64,000 nt of DNA, from assembly GCF_002878395.1 (NCBI RefSeq), contig NW_025861901.1, positions 275,734 to 339,733 on the forward strand. Direction: 5' to 3'. The stretch's first letter is position 1. The number at the start of each line of letters is the position of its first letter. Shown here piece by piece: positions 47,033 to 58,984 of the stretch. The notes beneath the pieces were generated by a model, which saw only the letters and a list, made by a program, of their open reading frames with translations, did not search any database and was not told where the DNA came from. A program made the position numbers and the translations under genes. The stretch is from Capsicum annuum (taxonomy: Eukaryota > Streptophyta > Magnoliopsida > Solanales > Solanaceae).

Positions 47033-47055
47033 TATTCCCCGGCAACGATGCCATT
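47033..47055 (-). other. Athila primer binding site
   Basis: The minus strand reads TGGCATCGTTGCCGGGGA just inside the LTR. It differs by two bases from the tRNA-Asp-type site TGGCGCCGTTGCCGGGGA common in Athila. Confidence 0.8.
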
Positions 47056-47057
47056 TT

Positions 47058-48549
47058 TGATAACGCTAAGACTACACCTCTCAATGAGAATGTAAGCGAT
47101 AGTTGTCAGTATAAAATCAAACTAGGTTGGGGTCGAATCCCATAGGGAATATGGTGTGAACGTAAGTCATTTTCAAATTAATCAACTGATAGTTGGATGT
47201 TTCCAAAAATGGGGGTTTTTAGTTTAACAAGCAATTTTTTTGGTTACGTTAGTTTTAGTGTTCGTAATCAAGATTTTATGAAAAAATAGAATTATGTTCA
47301 CTAGGGATTTCGGTACTTGACAGATGCTACTAGTGGTTCAGGATTCTCATGGTATGTAGGACAACAAGTTATCTTTATCGAAGTTATGCTTAAATGTCTC
47401 TCGACCTATGTAAGAATTTAATTATCTAATCCTCTCGAACTTAGGGAAATTATATTCACTGCCCAAAGTTTACCTTACGTTAACCAACTTTATTACACAG
47501 CTGATTATTAAATGGAGTATTTCCATGTCCCTGTTGATAATTCACCTCTTACTATATTTGATTTATTTATCAAACAAATCAAAGTAGGTTTTATCTATTG
47601 TTTGCAACAAATAGACATTAATTAAAACCTCAAAATTATCAAGAAGTCTGACCACCTTTCGAATCCTGATCACTCAGCACCTTATCGAGACCTAACCCTA
47701 GATCCCATAATTCAGGTTAAAGGAATTTAGCCGCTTATGACATAAAAATTGAAGCAACTAGATGAATTCATGCTTTGAAAGATAAACTTACCACAAGATG
47801 AATAGAAACTAGAGATTCTCAGATTAAATAACAAAGGAAATCCCAAAATAATGAATATAATATCTTTAAAGTAATGGCTTTCTCAAGCCAAAAGTAGAGA
47901 GATAAAATATCAAAGTATATTGCTCAAAACTCAATGTTCCAAACTCCTAAGAAAACCCTAAACAAGGCTTTAAATAGTTCACCCTAATTATGGAAAAAAA
48001 TAATAGAATTTAGAAATCACTCGGATTAGGTGACGACATTTATGATAGCCTATCAGGAGTCTGACGCCTTATCATAAATGTCGTCAGCTTCCTTTATACT
48101 TTAGGTCACTTTCTTCTTAATGATGACGACAATCTTGATGATTTATCAACTCCTTGACCACCTATCACAAAATGTCGTCAAGGCTCTGCTTCAGTTCTCA
48201 TGTGTTGCCTTAGGCTGATGGCATTCTTGATGACTTATCAGCTTCGTGATGGCCTATCACAAAATATCATCACAGCTTTCAACTTAGGCCAATTCTCTGT
48301 CTTTGGTTGACGATGAACTTGATAGCTTATCATAGGGCTGACGACTTATCACAAATGTCGTCATCCATACTTTGCCTCTATTTCCTTCTAATTTCAACTC
48401 CTTTGCTTCCATTCTTGTTGGTTCTCTATCATATTAGCTTCTACTGTAAAACCAAACACAAAACAATCAAAAACAACAAAAGTTGCTTAATACTTTGCAA
48501 TTATTCTTAGTTAAAAGCCTCAAATGTGTTAGCATTAGTTCACACATCA
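47058..48549 (-). repeat. Athila 5' LTR (1,492 bp)
   Basis: Counterpart of 38454-39919. It has about 25 extra bases near 47330 (ggttcaggattctcatggta region) absent from the other copy. It contains the same tRNA-arm-like block (near 47120) and inverted-word array (48010-48365). Confidence 0.87.
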
Positions 48550-48592
48550 GCTGGTCATCAACCCTATGGGCATTATCTCTGTGAGGAGGCAT
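48550..48592 (-). pseudogene. Start of gag, interior 2 of the three-LTR complex
   Basis: ATG at 48592-48590 opens MPPHRDNAHRVDDQ, matching the MPP(R/H)R-type Gag start of chromovirus elements and the MPPCRDNFHRV of interior 1. The frame is cut after 14 codons by the Athila insertion and resumes at 38453. Confidence 0.75.
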
Positions 48593-48798
48593 CCTTTGTA
48601 AATGGAAGAAAGAAGTGGATTAGATTAAGGATTAACTTGAGCTCACACTCACTCATACGACATGAAAACTAAAAGAAGGGAAACTTCTTCTAAAACATCT
48701 TATAGCCTCTTGTACATAAATGTAGCACGCAACAATCTATGCACAAGACTCTATTAGATGCGGCTTTTCAAACTCTCTAGGACACTATTGAACCTAAG

Positions 48799-48810
48799 GC
48801 TCTGATACCA
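48799..48810 (-). other. Primer binding site, interior 2
   Basis: Minus strand TGGTATCAGAGC, a perfect initiator-Met tRNA match, four bases from LTR 3. Confidence 0.88.
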
Positions 48811-48814
48811 AGTT

Positions 48815-51800
48815 TGTAACGATACAATTTTTTGGAACTGAAATATCACACGGTGCTCATGATCCCGAAGGACCACAAGCTAACCCTTTACTGATATCTG
48901 TACCTGGACACTGCATAATATATATAATAAATATAGAAACTTTCCATAAGGTTCAAAACATCTAAAAATACTAAAAATTGAAGATTGAATACTGATACAT
49001 CTATCCAAAAAGCCTCTAACCTGTTTGAACTATGGATTTGGTGGGACATGTCCCTAACTAACTCCATCTACTAAAAATAAACTAAGTCCGATACGATAGT
49101 AATTAAAATAAGGATCATCCTCAAGTTAAGAGGACTCACTGCTATGTCTACTGCTGCTGACTCAAACTAAACTGCAAAGGGTACTCTGGATCTCATGCCT
49201 CTAAACCTATGGTGTCAAATAAAACACCATAGCACAAATGCATCAGTACGGGAATGTACCGAGTATGAAGATAAGGTAAGGCTAAATGCAAGGGCTTATG
49301 CATGAGAAATTACTTAAATGAATAATCATAAGAATACTGAATGAGGACATATGAATGAATGTACAAACCATAACTAAAAATATCGTAACTCAAAGTACTG
49401 AAACTCGGATACTACTTTTCTAACATCTGAACTCATTACTAATGCCTAAGATACTGAATACTGGATCATCTGATGCTGATAACTGAGTACTAGACTTGAA
49501 ATCAGTCTTATCTAGCAAGTGATCTCGAAAATTGATAATACTAAAATAGATTAACTGAATCTACTCATATCAATGACTGAATTTTGATCTTTCTACTCTT
49601 GACTGAATGTATCGGAGATCAAACCTCTCTAATGGATGATTCTAAAATCTACTATCAATGATAATAAAAGATTATATCTGAGATCAAACCTATCTAGAGA
49701 AAGATCTCTGAATCTGATAATGAGAATAATCACTAAATTTGAGACTGAGATCAAGCCTATCTATCAGGTGATCTCTTGACTGATAAAAAGATTATTCAAC
49801 TGAATCTGAGACTAAGATTAGGCCTATCTAGCAAGTGATCTCTGGATCTGATAATGGGATTACTTAACTGAATATGAGACTGATATCAAGCCTATCTAGC
49901 GGGTGATCTCTAGATCTGATAATGAGATTACTCAATTGAATCTGAGACTGAGATCAAGCCTATCTAGCGGGTGATCTCTGGATCTGATAACAAGAATGCT
50001 CAACTGAATCTGAGATCAAGCCTATCTAGCAGGTGAGCTCTGGATCTGACTACACTAAATTGAATAACTTTAGGTGGGATTGTGACTATCTAAAAGGTGG
50101 CCCATAAATCAATGGAACTGTCTGAGTTCCTCACTGAGATAGATAACTATATCTGACAGTCCTAATTTCTGAGTTCTTTTATGAAGACTGATACTGAAAC
50201 TATAAATATGGGAGTGCTCAGTTAACTGACATGCCCTGAATCTGAACTGGTGAGGTCTAACCTGTGACCCCAGCTAGAAGGGTGTCAATACCATGCCACG
50301 GGTAGAGACCTCTTTGTCCAAGCCTCTATAACGGGTGACCCTCACAGGAATTCAAGCCTAGGGAAGTATAATAATCAAGCCTATCTAGCGGGAGACAAGC
50401 CTTTTTTAATAGATGATACTGACATCCTGCACTGGCTACACAGTTCTGGAGTTTAGGGATCACTCCTAATGACTCTACCTTTTTAACGGGGAGCCACCAT
50501 CCCTGTACTCGCTTGGTGCTAGCTCCTACGCCCAACTAAAAGACTCTAAACTGATTCTCAACTAAACTTAAATCAAGACGAATTTAATACTAATTATGTT
50601 TTTCGACTGATCTGATTGAGTTATGTTGAATTTACTTGGTTCCGTATCTAACGAAATATTACTGAATCTTGTTGTCTGACTAAATGATACTGAGCTCGGG
50701 ATATATTAATCGAATACTACTGAGGACTAAACTGAACACTTGATTACTACTAGACCTGAGATGAGTACTGAACTGAGGCTAGAATACTAGTGACACTGAG
50801 ATTACTGAGATAACTGAGATTTCTTACGTTTTGTATCTGTCTAAGAGTACAGAGTTCTATAACTCACTGAGTTCTGAGAATCATAGCTTGACTGAGATTA
50901 TTGTGAAAACTAACACAGGCTCTGGACTGCAGCTAAATTGTCGGGTACAAATACCCCCAAGACTCGATAACATAAAAGTAAGGCATAATCATTCATAAAT
51001 TATTAAGACCATGGACATTCAATCACCATCACAATTACTAAAGCACCTCTTCAAGCATTTAGAAATCATAAACATGTGATAGTATAGGGAGACATGCTAT
51101 TGGCTCATACTCCATTCAACAAGGTCTTGCATCAAACACTTAGCATGTATTGAAGTCTTAGCATGTATCGAGCACATAATTAGGGAATTTCATGCTATCG
51201 TGTCACAATTCATTCACTAAGGCTTTTCAACAAACACTTGGCATGCATGGGTTTGTACACAATTGGGTATTTCTAGTCAACATGCTATAATGGCTCTAAT
51301 TTCTTCACATAAGCTTTTTATCAAACATATGGGGAGCATGCTTTACTTATTCAATAATTTTTGCACTTAACTGACATGAACACATCACTTAACAAGCAAC
51401 TTGAAGAGGTTTTATCAGGAACATCACATGAATATCACATACTAGAGTCAAAGCTTGAAAACCCTGCAAACAAACATAAATCAAAACTCAATAATAGCAT
51501 AACATCAATTTCAACACACATGAATCATGAAAACCCATAAACATAAGATCTTTGAATGTTTGAAATGGGTTCTTGAGCTTCTTAGATTAAAGGGACCCAA
51601 GAATCAACATCTACACACCATAGGAAAACTCTTTCTTGAAGGATCTTGGAGAGATTCTTTATTTCTTGATTTCTTTTAATTTTTTCTTGAAGAAGAAAGA
51701 AGGGTTTTGATTTTGAAGAAACCCTACTTTTTTATGTTAAAGATGAAGAATGAAATTGTGAACCTTGCTTGGATATAAATAGGGGCTGAAAAGAGTGGGT

Positions 51801-52439
51801 AAAAAACCAAAAAGCCCTTTTAAAATCAAGTTAAAAATGCTAAATGGGGTCTGCGACGGTCAAAGTAAGGGCCCGTTGCTCAGCCTGACGGTCTGTTGGA
51901 TCGTCCGTTGCACATCAATCAGCAAAATAATACAAATCCTTAATGTGACGGTCTCAGCGAAGGTTCATCTCAAATCCAACATTCCATCCGATTGTCCGTC
52001 ACACGTTGGCCAGGATTAGGCCACACTGTCTCAACGCGACGGTCCCAGCGACGGTCCATCATAGCCTCGATGGTCCGTCGTCCTAACCATCGTACTTGCG
52101 CTAGAAAAAGGTGTCACTGCCTTGGTTGCAACAGTCTGGACGATAGTCCTTCGCAAGATCGATGGTCCGTCAACCCGACTGTCGCACCTGGGCGGTTCTA
52201 ACTACTTTCAGTAAAATGACTAGAACTTCCTCATTCAATGTTAAATTTTGACGAAATTGGTATCGACGGAAAGATTATTCAATTCTCTACATGAAAAAAA
52301 GTTGATATTAGGTAAATTCTACATGGTTCAAAATATTTCTCACTTAGGAAGACACTTCTCAACCTTTTAGGGCTAGATTTATGCCTCACTTGACACGCTC
52401 TAAGGCTCAAACTCTGAGAGAATTTTGTGGGGTCTTACA
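48815..52439 (-). repeat. Complex LTR 3 (3,625 bp)
   Basis: Plus-strand ends TGTAACGATAC and GGGTCTTACA, followed by the duplication CTAAC. It contains the tandem array (49612-50070), a tataaata at about 51773 and the inverted-word array (51850-52195). It is the 5' LTR of the complex in its own orientation. Confidence 0.86.
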
Positions 52440-52444
52440 CTAAC

Positions 52445-52739
52445 CCTCTTGCATCAACATAACGCCTAACCCAACACCTAAAGAATAACAAAAGATGATA
52501 AATCCCATGCCCTCCTTAGACAAGTCAAAATAGGAGTTGAATCCAACAAATCCTTGATCATTTGGAAGTTTGCCTCACAAGCATCAGACCACTGAAAAGA
52601 AACCTTCATTTAAGTATACTTGCTCAATAGAGCTGCGGTAGATAAGACACCCTCAAAAAATTACCAATAGTAACCTGTAAAGACAACAAAACTCCAAATC
52701 TCAATGACGGAAGTAGGTCTAGCCCAATCATGAACCGAT
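52445..52739 (-). pseudogene. Chromovirus RT/RNase H junction
   Basis: The minus strand gives a segment ending VMLMQEG (the start of RNase H), FQWSDACEANFQMIKDLL and VHDWARPTSVIEI, the standard connection between RT and RNase H. It joins in sense with 28505-29126 on one side and 54845 on the other when the two insertions are removed. Confidence 0.78.
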
Positions 52740-52744
52740 GCAAC

Positions 52745-54839
52745 TGTAACACCCTAATACTAACCCTGGATGTCACACGGTGCTTAGGACCACAAGTGAT
52801 CCCAAGTTAACCCTTGCACTAGTATAACTCGTTAGCAACTGAATAAGATACATAAATCTTAAAGAAATGATAGGAATAAAAATCTGTTGAACTATTAAAA
52901 GTATTACAACTCTAGTTATACAAAACAAAACAAAAATAAAACATATCAACTCTACTAACTCTCTATGAAGCCTCTACTAGTATTGACTATAGGTAGTCGG
53001 GACATAACCCTCAACTATCCCGAATCAATATGATTGAATAAAAAAAACAAGATGCTACTTGAACTATGATTGAATCGATCCCTCAAATCAAAAGGACTTA
53101 TCACCTACTGGCTTGAAGCTGCAAATAGTTTGATTATGATGTGCGCACTACAACTTGTGCCTACATTATGAGACAATGTAGCACATATACATACATGTAG
53201 ATCAATACTTGTGGAATGTACTGAGTATGTGGGGGTGAATACATAAGTAAATATAATAACTTAATGTACATATAAACCTTTAACAATGCATACTAAGTAT
53301 AAATGACTCACCTTGGGCTTGAATAAAATAAAAGTTGTAAAATCATAAACATGAGTAATAAATCATAAACACAATCTTTGTGAGCTATAACACTTAGTTT
53401 CTAAAAGCTTTATGTTTAAAATTTTTTAGGGAGGTTCTTCTAACTAACATATACCATGTGATCTATCATAGATTCCAATGACTTACCCACATAGGAAAAA
53501 GCTATCCTACCCTTGTCATCAGAATAGGACCTAAACTAAGTGATCACTATCTGTAATTTCATCCATATTGGGAATAAGATGAATCTACACTGGCTCGTAG
53601 TTCTAGGGGATTTTACCTTGGACGTATATCTAACTTAATGCTAAATACTACTCCTTCACTTTTATGCTCATACTTTAGGCAATCAACCTTAAATAGCATA
53701 AGGGTTTATAATGAAAACCAGTTATGCATCTCTTTCTTTAAATCATGATTAAGATGAATAAATATGGATTCCATATCTTAGTTGAGGATCAAAAGATCAA
53801 TTCTTGCTTTAAATATTTGTATAAGCTTATCAAAGTATGCTTAAAAGCATAATCATCTAGAAATCTCAATACTCAAAGTTAGGGCTTAAAACCCATACTT
53901 TAAACTCATTTCAATTCCTAACAAAACTTCATGCTAAATATTATTCTTGAAATACTTCAACAATAACAAATCAAGATAGTACCATCTCATTCATAACATA
54001 AACCTTGTAAGTTAAAAACATAAACATAAGAACATCTTGATATGCTAAAACCTTTAAATCTCATGAAAATCACATGCTTCAAGAAAATGCATACTTGGGT
54101 GTGAACCCTAAATCAAAACAAGTGAGTTGAATATTAAAATCAAGCAATTTGGGCACAAGGGTGAAATGATACCCTTGTTCATAACCCCACATCTATTAAT
54201 AGACTTAATTTGATGTAGAAAACTTGACTTGAAACCCTTGGGATGATCTTGAAAGATTTTTCTTGGAATTCTTGAATTAGGGAACTTAGAATCCTGCTTA
54301 TCTTGAAGAAATTTTAATGGAGTTTTGGGTGTTCTTGAGAGGAGTTTAGGGTTTTCTTGGAGATAAAGAGTGAATAATGGAGAAACTAATGCTCCTTGGA
54401 GGCTTGAATTTTATGTTTTGGATGGATTTGGGTGATGTAAAATGACCCAATTGCCCTTAAATATGTGGAAACAAAAGATGGAAAAAAAAGGGGGCACACA
54501 ATGGAGGGCGCATTGTGGGCTACATCGTGGGCTCCCTTATCGGTGAAATGAAGCACGCGCCGCGGGTATATCGGGGGATGCTGCTATTTTGATGATCCAA
54601 ACACACCTCTACGCTCATCCAAAAATTCTAAAACTTACACAGGATGCACTATCATCAACCCCGATCGTGAATCAACTAAAAAAATTAATGTCCCGAGGTT
54701 GGTAAGGCAAAAAATAAAATCATTAAAGTTTAGGATCTTTAGAAATTACTAAGTGCCAACACTTAGTGAAATTTTCTAAGTCTTAGACCCTATTAACGTG
54801 CACTAGTAAGATGAGTTGAGCTGGGATCTTACGGGATCA
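52745..54839 (-). mobile_element. Solo gypsy LTR, 2,095 bp
   Basis: Plus-strand ends TGTAACACCCTAATAC and TTACGGGATCA, flanked by GCAAC at 52740-52744 and 54840-54844. Removing it rejoins RT coding sequence of the host element. Its left end shares tcacacggtgct and a following aggaccacaag word with the three-LTR family, so the two LTR families are related at U5. A GC-rich stretch (about 54500-54590) breaks the AT-rich background. Confidence 0.85.
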
Positions 54840-54844
54840 GCAAC

Positions 54845-55500
54845 CTTGGTTGGATTAACTATAACACCCTCTTTAGTGACTATATGACCCAAGAAAGAGA
54901 CAGACTTAACAAAAATTCAAACTTGGAAAACTTAGCATACAACTTCTCATCCTCAACCTTTGAAGCACAATCTGTAGATACTCCTCATGATTGCCTACAC
55001 TCTTGGAATAAACCAAGATATCATTTATAAAGACAACAACAAAGGAGTTGAGATACAATTGAAATACTTGATCCATCAACTCCATGAACGCGGTAGGTAC
55101 ATTCGACAACCCAAAGGACATAACTAAGAACTCATAATGACTGTACTGATTCCAAAAAGTTGTCTTCTTAATATTTAAAGCTCTAATCTTTAATTGATGA
55201 TACCCAAAACTCAAATAAATATTTGAAAACACCAAATCACCCAAAAACTTGTCAAACGAATCATCAATTCAAGTAAATATTCTTAAAGGTCACCTTGTTC
55301 AATTGCCAATAATCATTACACATATGCATAGACCTACATTATTCTTCACAAAAAAGATAGGCGCACCTCACGATGATACACTATGTCTGATAAATCACTT
55401 ATCCAATAAATTTTGCAACTGATCCTTTAATTCATTCAACTCGGCTAGGTCCATCCTATTAAGAGGAATAGAAATGGTCTTAGTACCCAGTTTAACATCA
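54845..55500 (-). pseudogene. Chromovirus reverse transcriptase
   Basis: The frame from 55244 reads [37 protein letters not shown] and [14 protein letters not shown], then CEFWLN after a shift. The catalytic box FINDIL has Asn where the first Asp of FIDDIL is expected. The N-terminal RT region (55250-55500) is recognisable only in parts. It is inactive by both frame breaks and active-site change. Confidence 0.82.
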
Positions 55501-56115
55501 ATAGAAAAATTAGTATCTCAATATAAAGGCATACCAGGCAAACACATCCATAAACTCACGAACAATACAAACAGAATCCAAAAAAGGATATAAAGCAATG
55601 CTACTTTCAAGGATATGATACAAATAAGACAACATCCATCTCAACCAATAGATAAGTGTAAACTTAAGATATAGCCCTCTTTGGATTGAATAAGGTGCAC
55701 CTTTCCAAGCTATCCTTGTCATACCCAGTTAAGCTAAAGTCACGGTCCTAGCATAACAATCTAGGAAAGCATAGTAAGGATCCAATCAATCCATACCCAA
55801 AATGACATCAAAATCAACCATATCTAAGATAAGCAAATCTACCCAAGCCTCACGCCCAACAAAAGTAATAACACAGGATCGGTACACTCGATCCACCACA
55901 AAAGAGTCTTCTACAGGAGTAGATACTCAAATAGGAAGGGCAAGAGGCTCACTAGTAGAATCAAAATCCAAATCAAAAAACGCAGACATATAGGAAACAT
56001 TCAATCTCGAATTAAATAACACAGATGAAGATCTAAAACAAATGGGGACAATACCTGTGCTAATAATATTGGAAGCCTTTTTCTCTAGTCTAGAGGGTCT
56101 ACATAGCATTATCCA
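55501..56115 (-). pseudogene. Chromovirus protease region
   Basis: The minus strand reads VLFNSRLNVSYMS, where VLFDPGS is expected, then VSTPVEDSFVVDRVYRSCV, VDLLILDMVDFDVILGMDWL and, nearer RT, REFMDVFA. The order matches the gypsy protease and its link to RT. Asp-Pro-Gly-Ser has become Asn-Ser-Arg-Leu, each explicable by a transition. The piece is cut at 56116 by the next LTR. Confidence 0.8.
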
Positions 56116-56614
56116 TGTAACACCTTAAGACTATCCCCTGGACGTCATACGATGCTTAAAACTACAAGTGATCCTAAGCTAACCCAAGATACTTGCATTA
56201 CCCCTGAGCAACTGAATATATTACATAAATATAAAAGAATTAAGAAGGATGTTTTTAGCTGAACATGTTCAAAGAAAAACTATTTAAAACAATTACAGCT
56301 CTAGTTATATTAAATAAAACTGAAATCAAGTCCATCAACTCTACCAATTGTCTATGAATCCTCTACTAATACTGACTATAGGTAGCTGGGACATGATCCC
56401 CAGCTATCCCTAATCAATATAACTGAATAAAATACTATGAGAACTATATTTTACTTGAGTCCTCAAATTAAAAGAATTTTTTACCTGCAAACTAGAAGCT
56501 GCAAACTGCCTAATTATGGTGTGCGGGCTACAACTGGAACCTATATTATGAGACAATGTAGTACATAGACATATATGTGGTCAATACTTCTGGAATATAC
56601 TAAGGTTTAATGCA
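56116..56614 (-). mobile_element. Truncated LTR of the 52745-54839 family
   Basis: Starts TGTAACACCTTAAGACTATC, then cgatgcttaaaactacaag and gagacaatgtag words shared with 52745-54839. Only about 500 bp are present because the plus-strand element is inserted at 56615. The remainder should lie beyond the window. It separates the host protease from its gag. Confidence 0.75.
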
Positions 56615-58873
56615 TGTAATACCCCGTATTATACTTAGCTTAGTTCAGGTTTTAGCATGCATAAGAGGCTAAAAGCCTAAGAAATTTCACCAAGTGTTGG
56701 GGACTTAGTCTTATTTTTGTCCTCTTAACTTTAAGGATTTTTAAATGAGTCTTCTCGGCTATGAGATGTTGGTTTTTGAGTTAAATCATGTTCAGGGGTG
56801 TAAAGAGCATGTCTCGAGGAAGTTTTGGACTTTTCAGATGAGGATTGGGTGGTATTTGGATATTGATTCTAGAATCTCACTGCATTAGTAGTGTGTCGCA
56901 GTGGGTATATCAATGATCCCTTCATCACATCGTGGTGAACCTCTAATCTGCATTCCAGTTGTGAATTTAATTCTCTAGGGAGCAATTGAGTCTTTTTTCC
57001 TCAGTTTAATTCATAAAAACATGAATTAAAACATCTGTCAAGGCATTATATTCCCATTTTCCCCAATTTTCCTCTGAAAAACATGCCCTAATTTTCCCCC
57101 AAATTTATTAATTTCATTCCTTTATCTCCAATGAAACCAAGAATTTAATTTTCCTAATCGAAGAACTTTCAAGAAAAGCATCAAGATTTTGTTTCTAGTT
57201 CAAGCTTAAGGATTTAAGTTATGTATGATGTTCATCCATAGGCCCTTTTTACCCATAGAGTCCAAGAATCCCCTTTTGATATCAAATTATTATTTTTTAC
57301 ATATTTATAATGGATTTTCCTATCTCTATAAAGTTGTTATTGGTTTTGATTACAAGTTATGTTTCAAATGTTTTTTTATGAAATGAGCCCTTATATGATT
57401 TGAGTATTGAAATACTCATGTTAAATCCCTAATTCATGGTTTTAGTATTGTAATTATGTTATTATCGCATAATATTTCCATTTCGATGCTTTAATTCATA
57501 ACTCATATGTGTTTGATCAAATGTCTAAATATTGGCTTTTGAGCAATGATCCTTTATTATTTTAAAGCTTAATATGTCCTTATTGTTATTTTTATTCAAT
57601 CTAGGAGGGTTATGAATACTCGATACTTATTTGTTTACATAAATTTAGTATCTTCAGAATGATTTCAGATAAACTATGAGTATTGTAATTCAATTAAGTT
57701 ATTTATGATCAACTGTTTGTTCAGTTAAGTTTAATTCAGTTTACAATCAGTGTCTTTCAGTTGGGAGTAAGACTTAGCACTGAGTGAATGTAGGGATGGC
57801 ATCTCTATCGTCAGTTAGGCATGAGGCACTTGTCTCCCCAATCAATTAGGCATGAGGCATTTATCTCCCCCGTCAGTTAGGAATGAGACATTAGTAGCAA
57901 TCCCTATGTTCCATACCTACGGTGCCACCATAAAATTTAAGAGGTCCCTATTAGTTAGGCATGATACCCTAAACTTCGAGATACCAGATAAGTGGATCCA
58001 CACAGCCTATGTTAGTTCTCGTGGTACAATATTGACATCCTCCTAAATTGGGGTATAAGTTGCACCCCAATAATAGATTTAGGGTATGTTGGTCATAGCT
58101 AGCTCCCACAGTTTCATTGTGGTATTCAGTATATCTTCAGTTCAAGTTTGCTTGACCAAAGCATATAGATTCTTAGCTTTTCAGTTATTAAATTTTAGTA
58201 TTTTAGTTTATATATTATTTTAAAAATATATATATGCTTGGTCTTGCATTTTAAGTATTTCAGTTTTCAAGCATGTTTACTCGGTTATCTAATAGTATTC
58301 AATCAGTCATTTTTTATGCACAGTTAACCTATGTATTTCATCCTAACCTCATCTCATATGCCAGTACATTCAAAGTACTAATCACATACTTTTATTCACT
58401 CTATGATGTCTTATATCATAAGTTCGAATGCTCAGTTTACTTACCGCACCTAGATAGTTTAGCTTATCAATATCAGCAGTTGTGGTGAGTCCTCATATGC
58501 CAAGGACCTATTATGTTATTTTAGTTTTTTTGCATTTTAATTTAAGTTAGTTCAGTTTGGAGTTAGTTTGGGCCTATCTCCTCAACTCTTCAGTTAGTTT
58601 AAAGGCTTTTGGATGTTTGCAGTCATTCAGACAGTTATCCAGTTTATCAGTTGTTTGATCATTATTATCAAAATGTCATTAGATATTCAGACTTATGATT
58701 TAAATTGTATTTTTAGTATTGGAACCTTATGGATTTATTCAATTATTTTCATGCATGTTCATTATTAGTATATAATTCTATGCTCATAGGACGTACCAAC
58801 CCATGGGTTAGGTTATGGTCACTTATGACTGTAAGCACCATTGACGTGACAAGGTGTTAGCCTCGGGTCATGA
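56615..58873 (+). repeat. 5' LTR of the plus-strand element
   Basis: Starts TGTAATACCCCGTATTATAC and ends near ctcgggtcatga, about 2.26 kb. The same start occurs at 63448. It contains a three-unit 31-32-bp repeat of gttaggcatgaggca at about 57808-57895. The first 10 bases match the style of the solo LTR at 26286 but the body differs. Confidence 0.82.
57808..57895 (+). repeat. Three short tandem units in the LTR
   Basis: The phrase (c/a)(g/t)ca(g/a)ttaggcatgaggca followed by cttgtctcccc recurs three times at 31-32-bp spacing; a looser fourth lies near 57950. Confidence 0.7.
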
Positions 58874-58877
58874 AAAT

Positions 58878-58891
58878 CTTTGTATCAAAGA
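58878..58891 (+). other. Decayed primer binding site
   Basis: The string ctttgtatcaaaga stands where TTGGTATCAGAGC is expected, with at least three changes. It is positioned two to five bases after the LTR end. Confidence 0.6.
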
Positions 58892-58984
58892 CAATAGTTT
58901 TACAGTGTCCAGGGAGTCTGAAAGACGCATTGAGTAGAGTCTTATGTATGGGTGTAAAGTGTGCCACACTTATGGACAAGAGGC

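Larger units (their letters stand above)
38454..48549 (-). mobile_element. Athila-type gypsy retrotransposon, 10.1 kb
   Basis: Two LTRs (38454-39919, 47058-48549) bound an interior with gag, protease, RT, RNase H and integrase, all on the minus strand. The flanks are GTTGG (38449-38453) and GCTGG (48550-48554), a duplication with one later change. The primer site beside the right LTR is of the tRNA-Asp type used by Athila. LTRs differ by about 9% over the first 330 bp by eye. The element sits in the gag of the three-LTR complex. Numerous stops make it defective. Confidence 0.88.
29132..52439 (-). mobile_element. Three-LTR gypsy complex, 23.3 kb, gag-only interiors
   Basis: Three related LTRs in the same orientation (29132-32701, 33570-36680, 48815-52439) separate two internal regions. 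The duplication CTAAC flanks only the outer ends (29127-29131 and 52440-52444). Removing the whole complex rejoins the RNase H of the host element. Each internal region keeps a primer binding site, the first gag codons, a 3' noncoding region and a polypurine tract, but neither has pol. The second interior is enlarged by an Athila insertion. This arrangement fits unequal recombination or a tandem integration product. LTR pairs differ by roughly 9-13% over the first 290 bp by eye. Confidence 0.85.
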
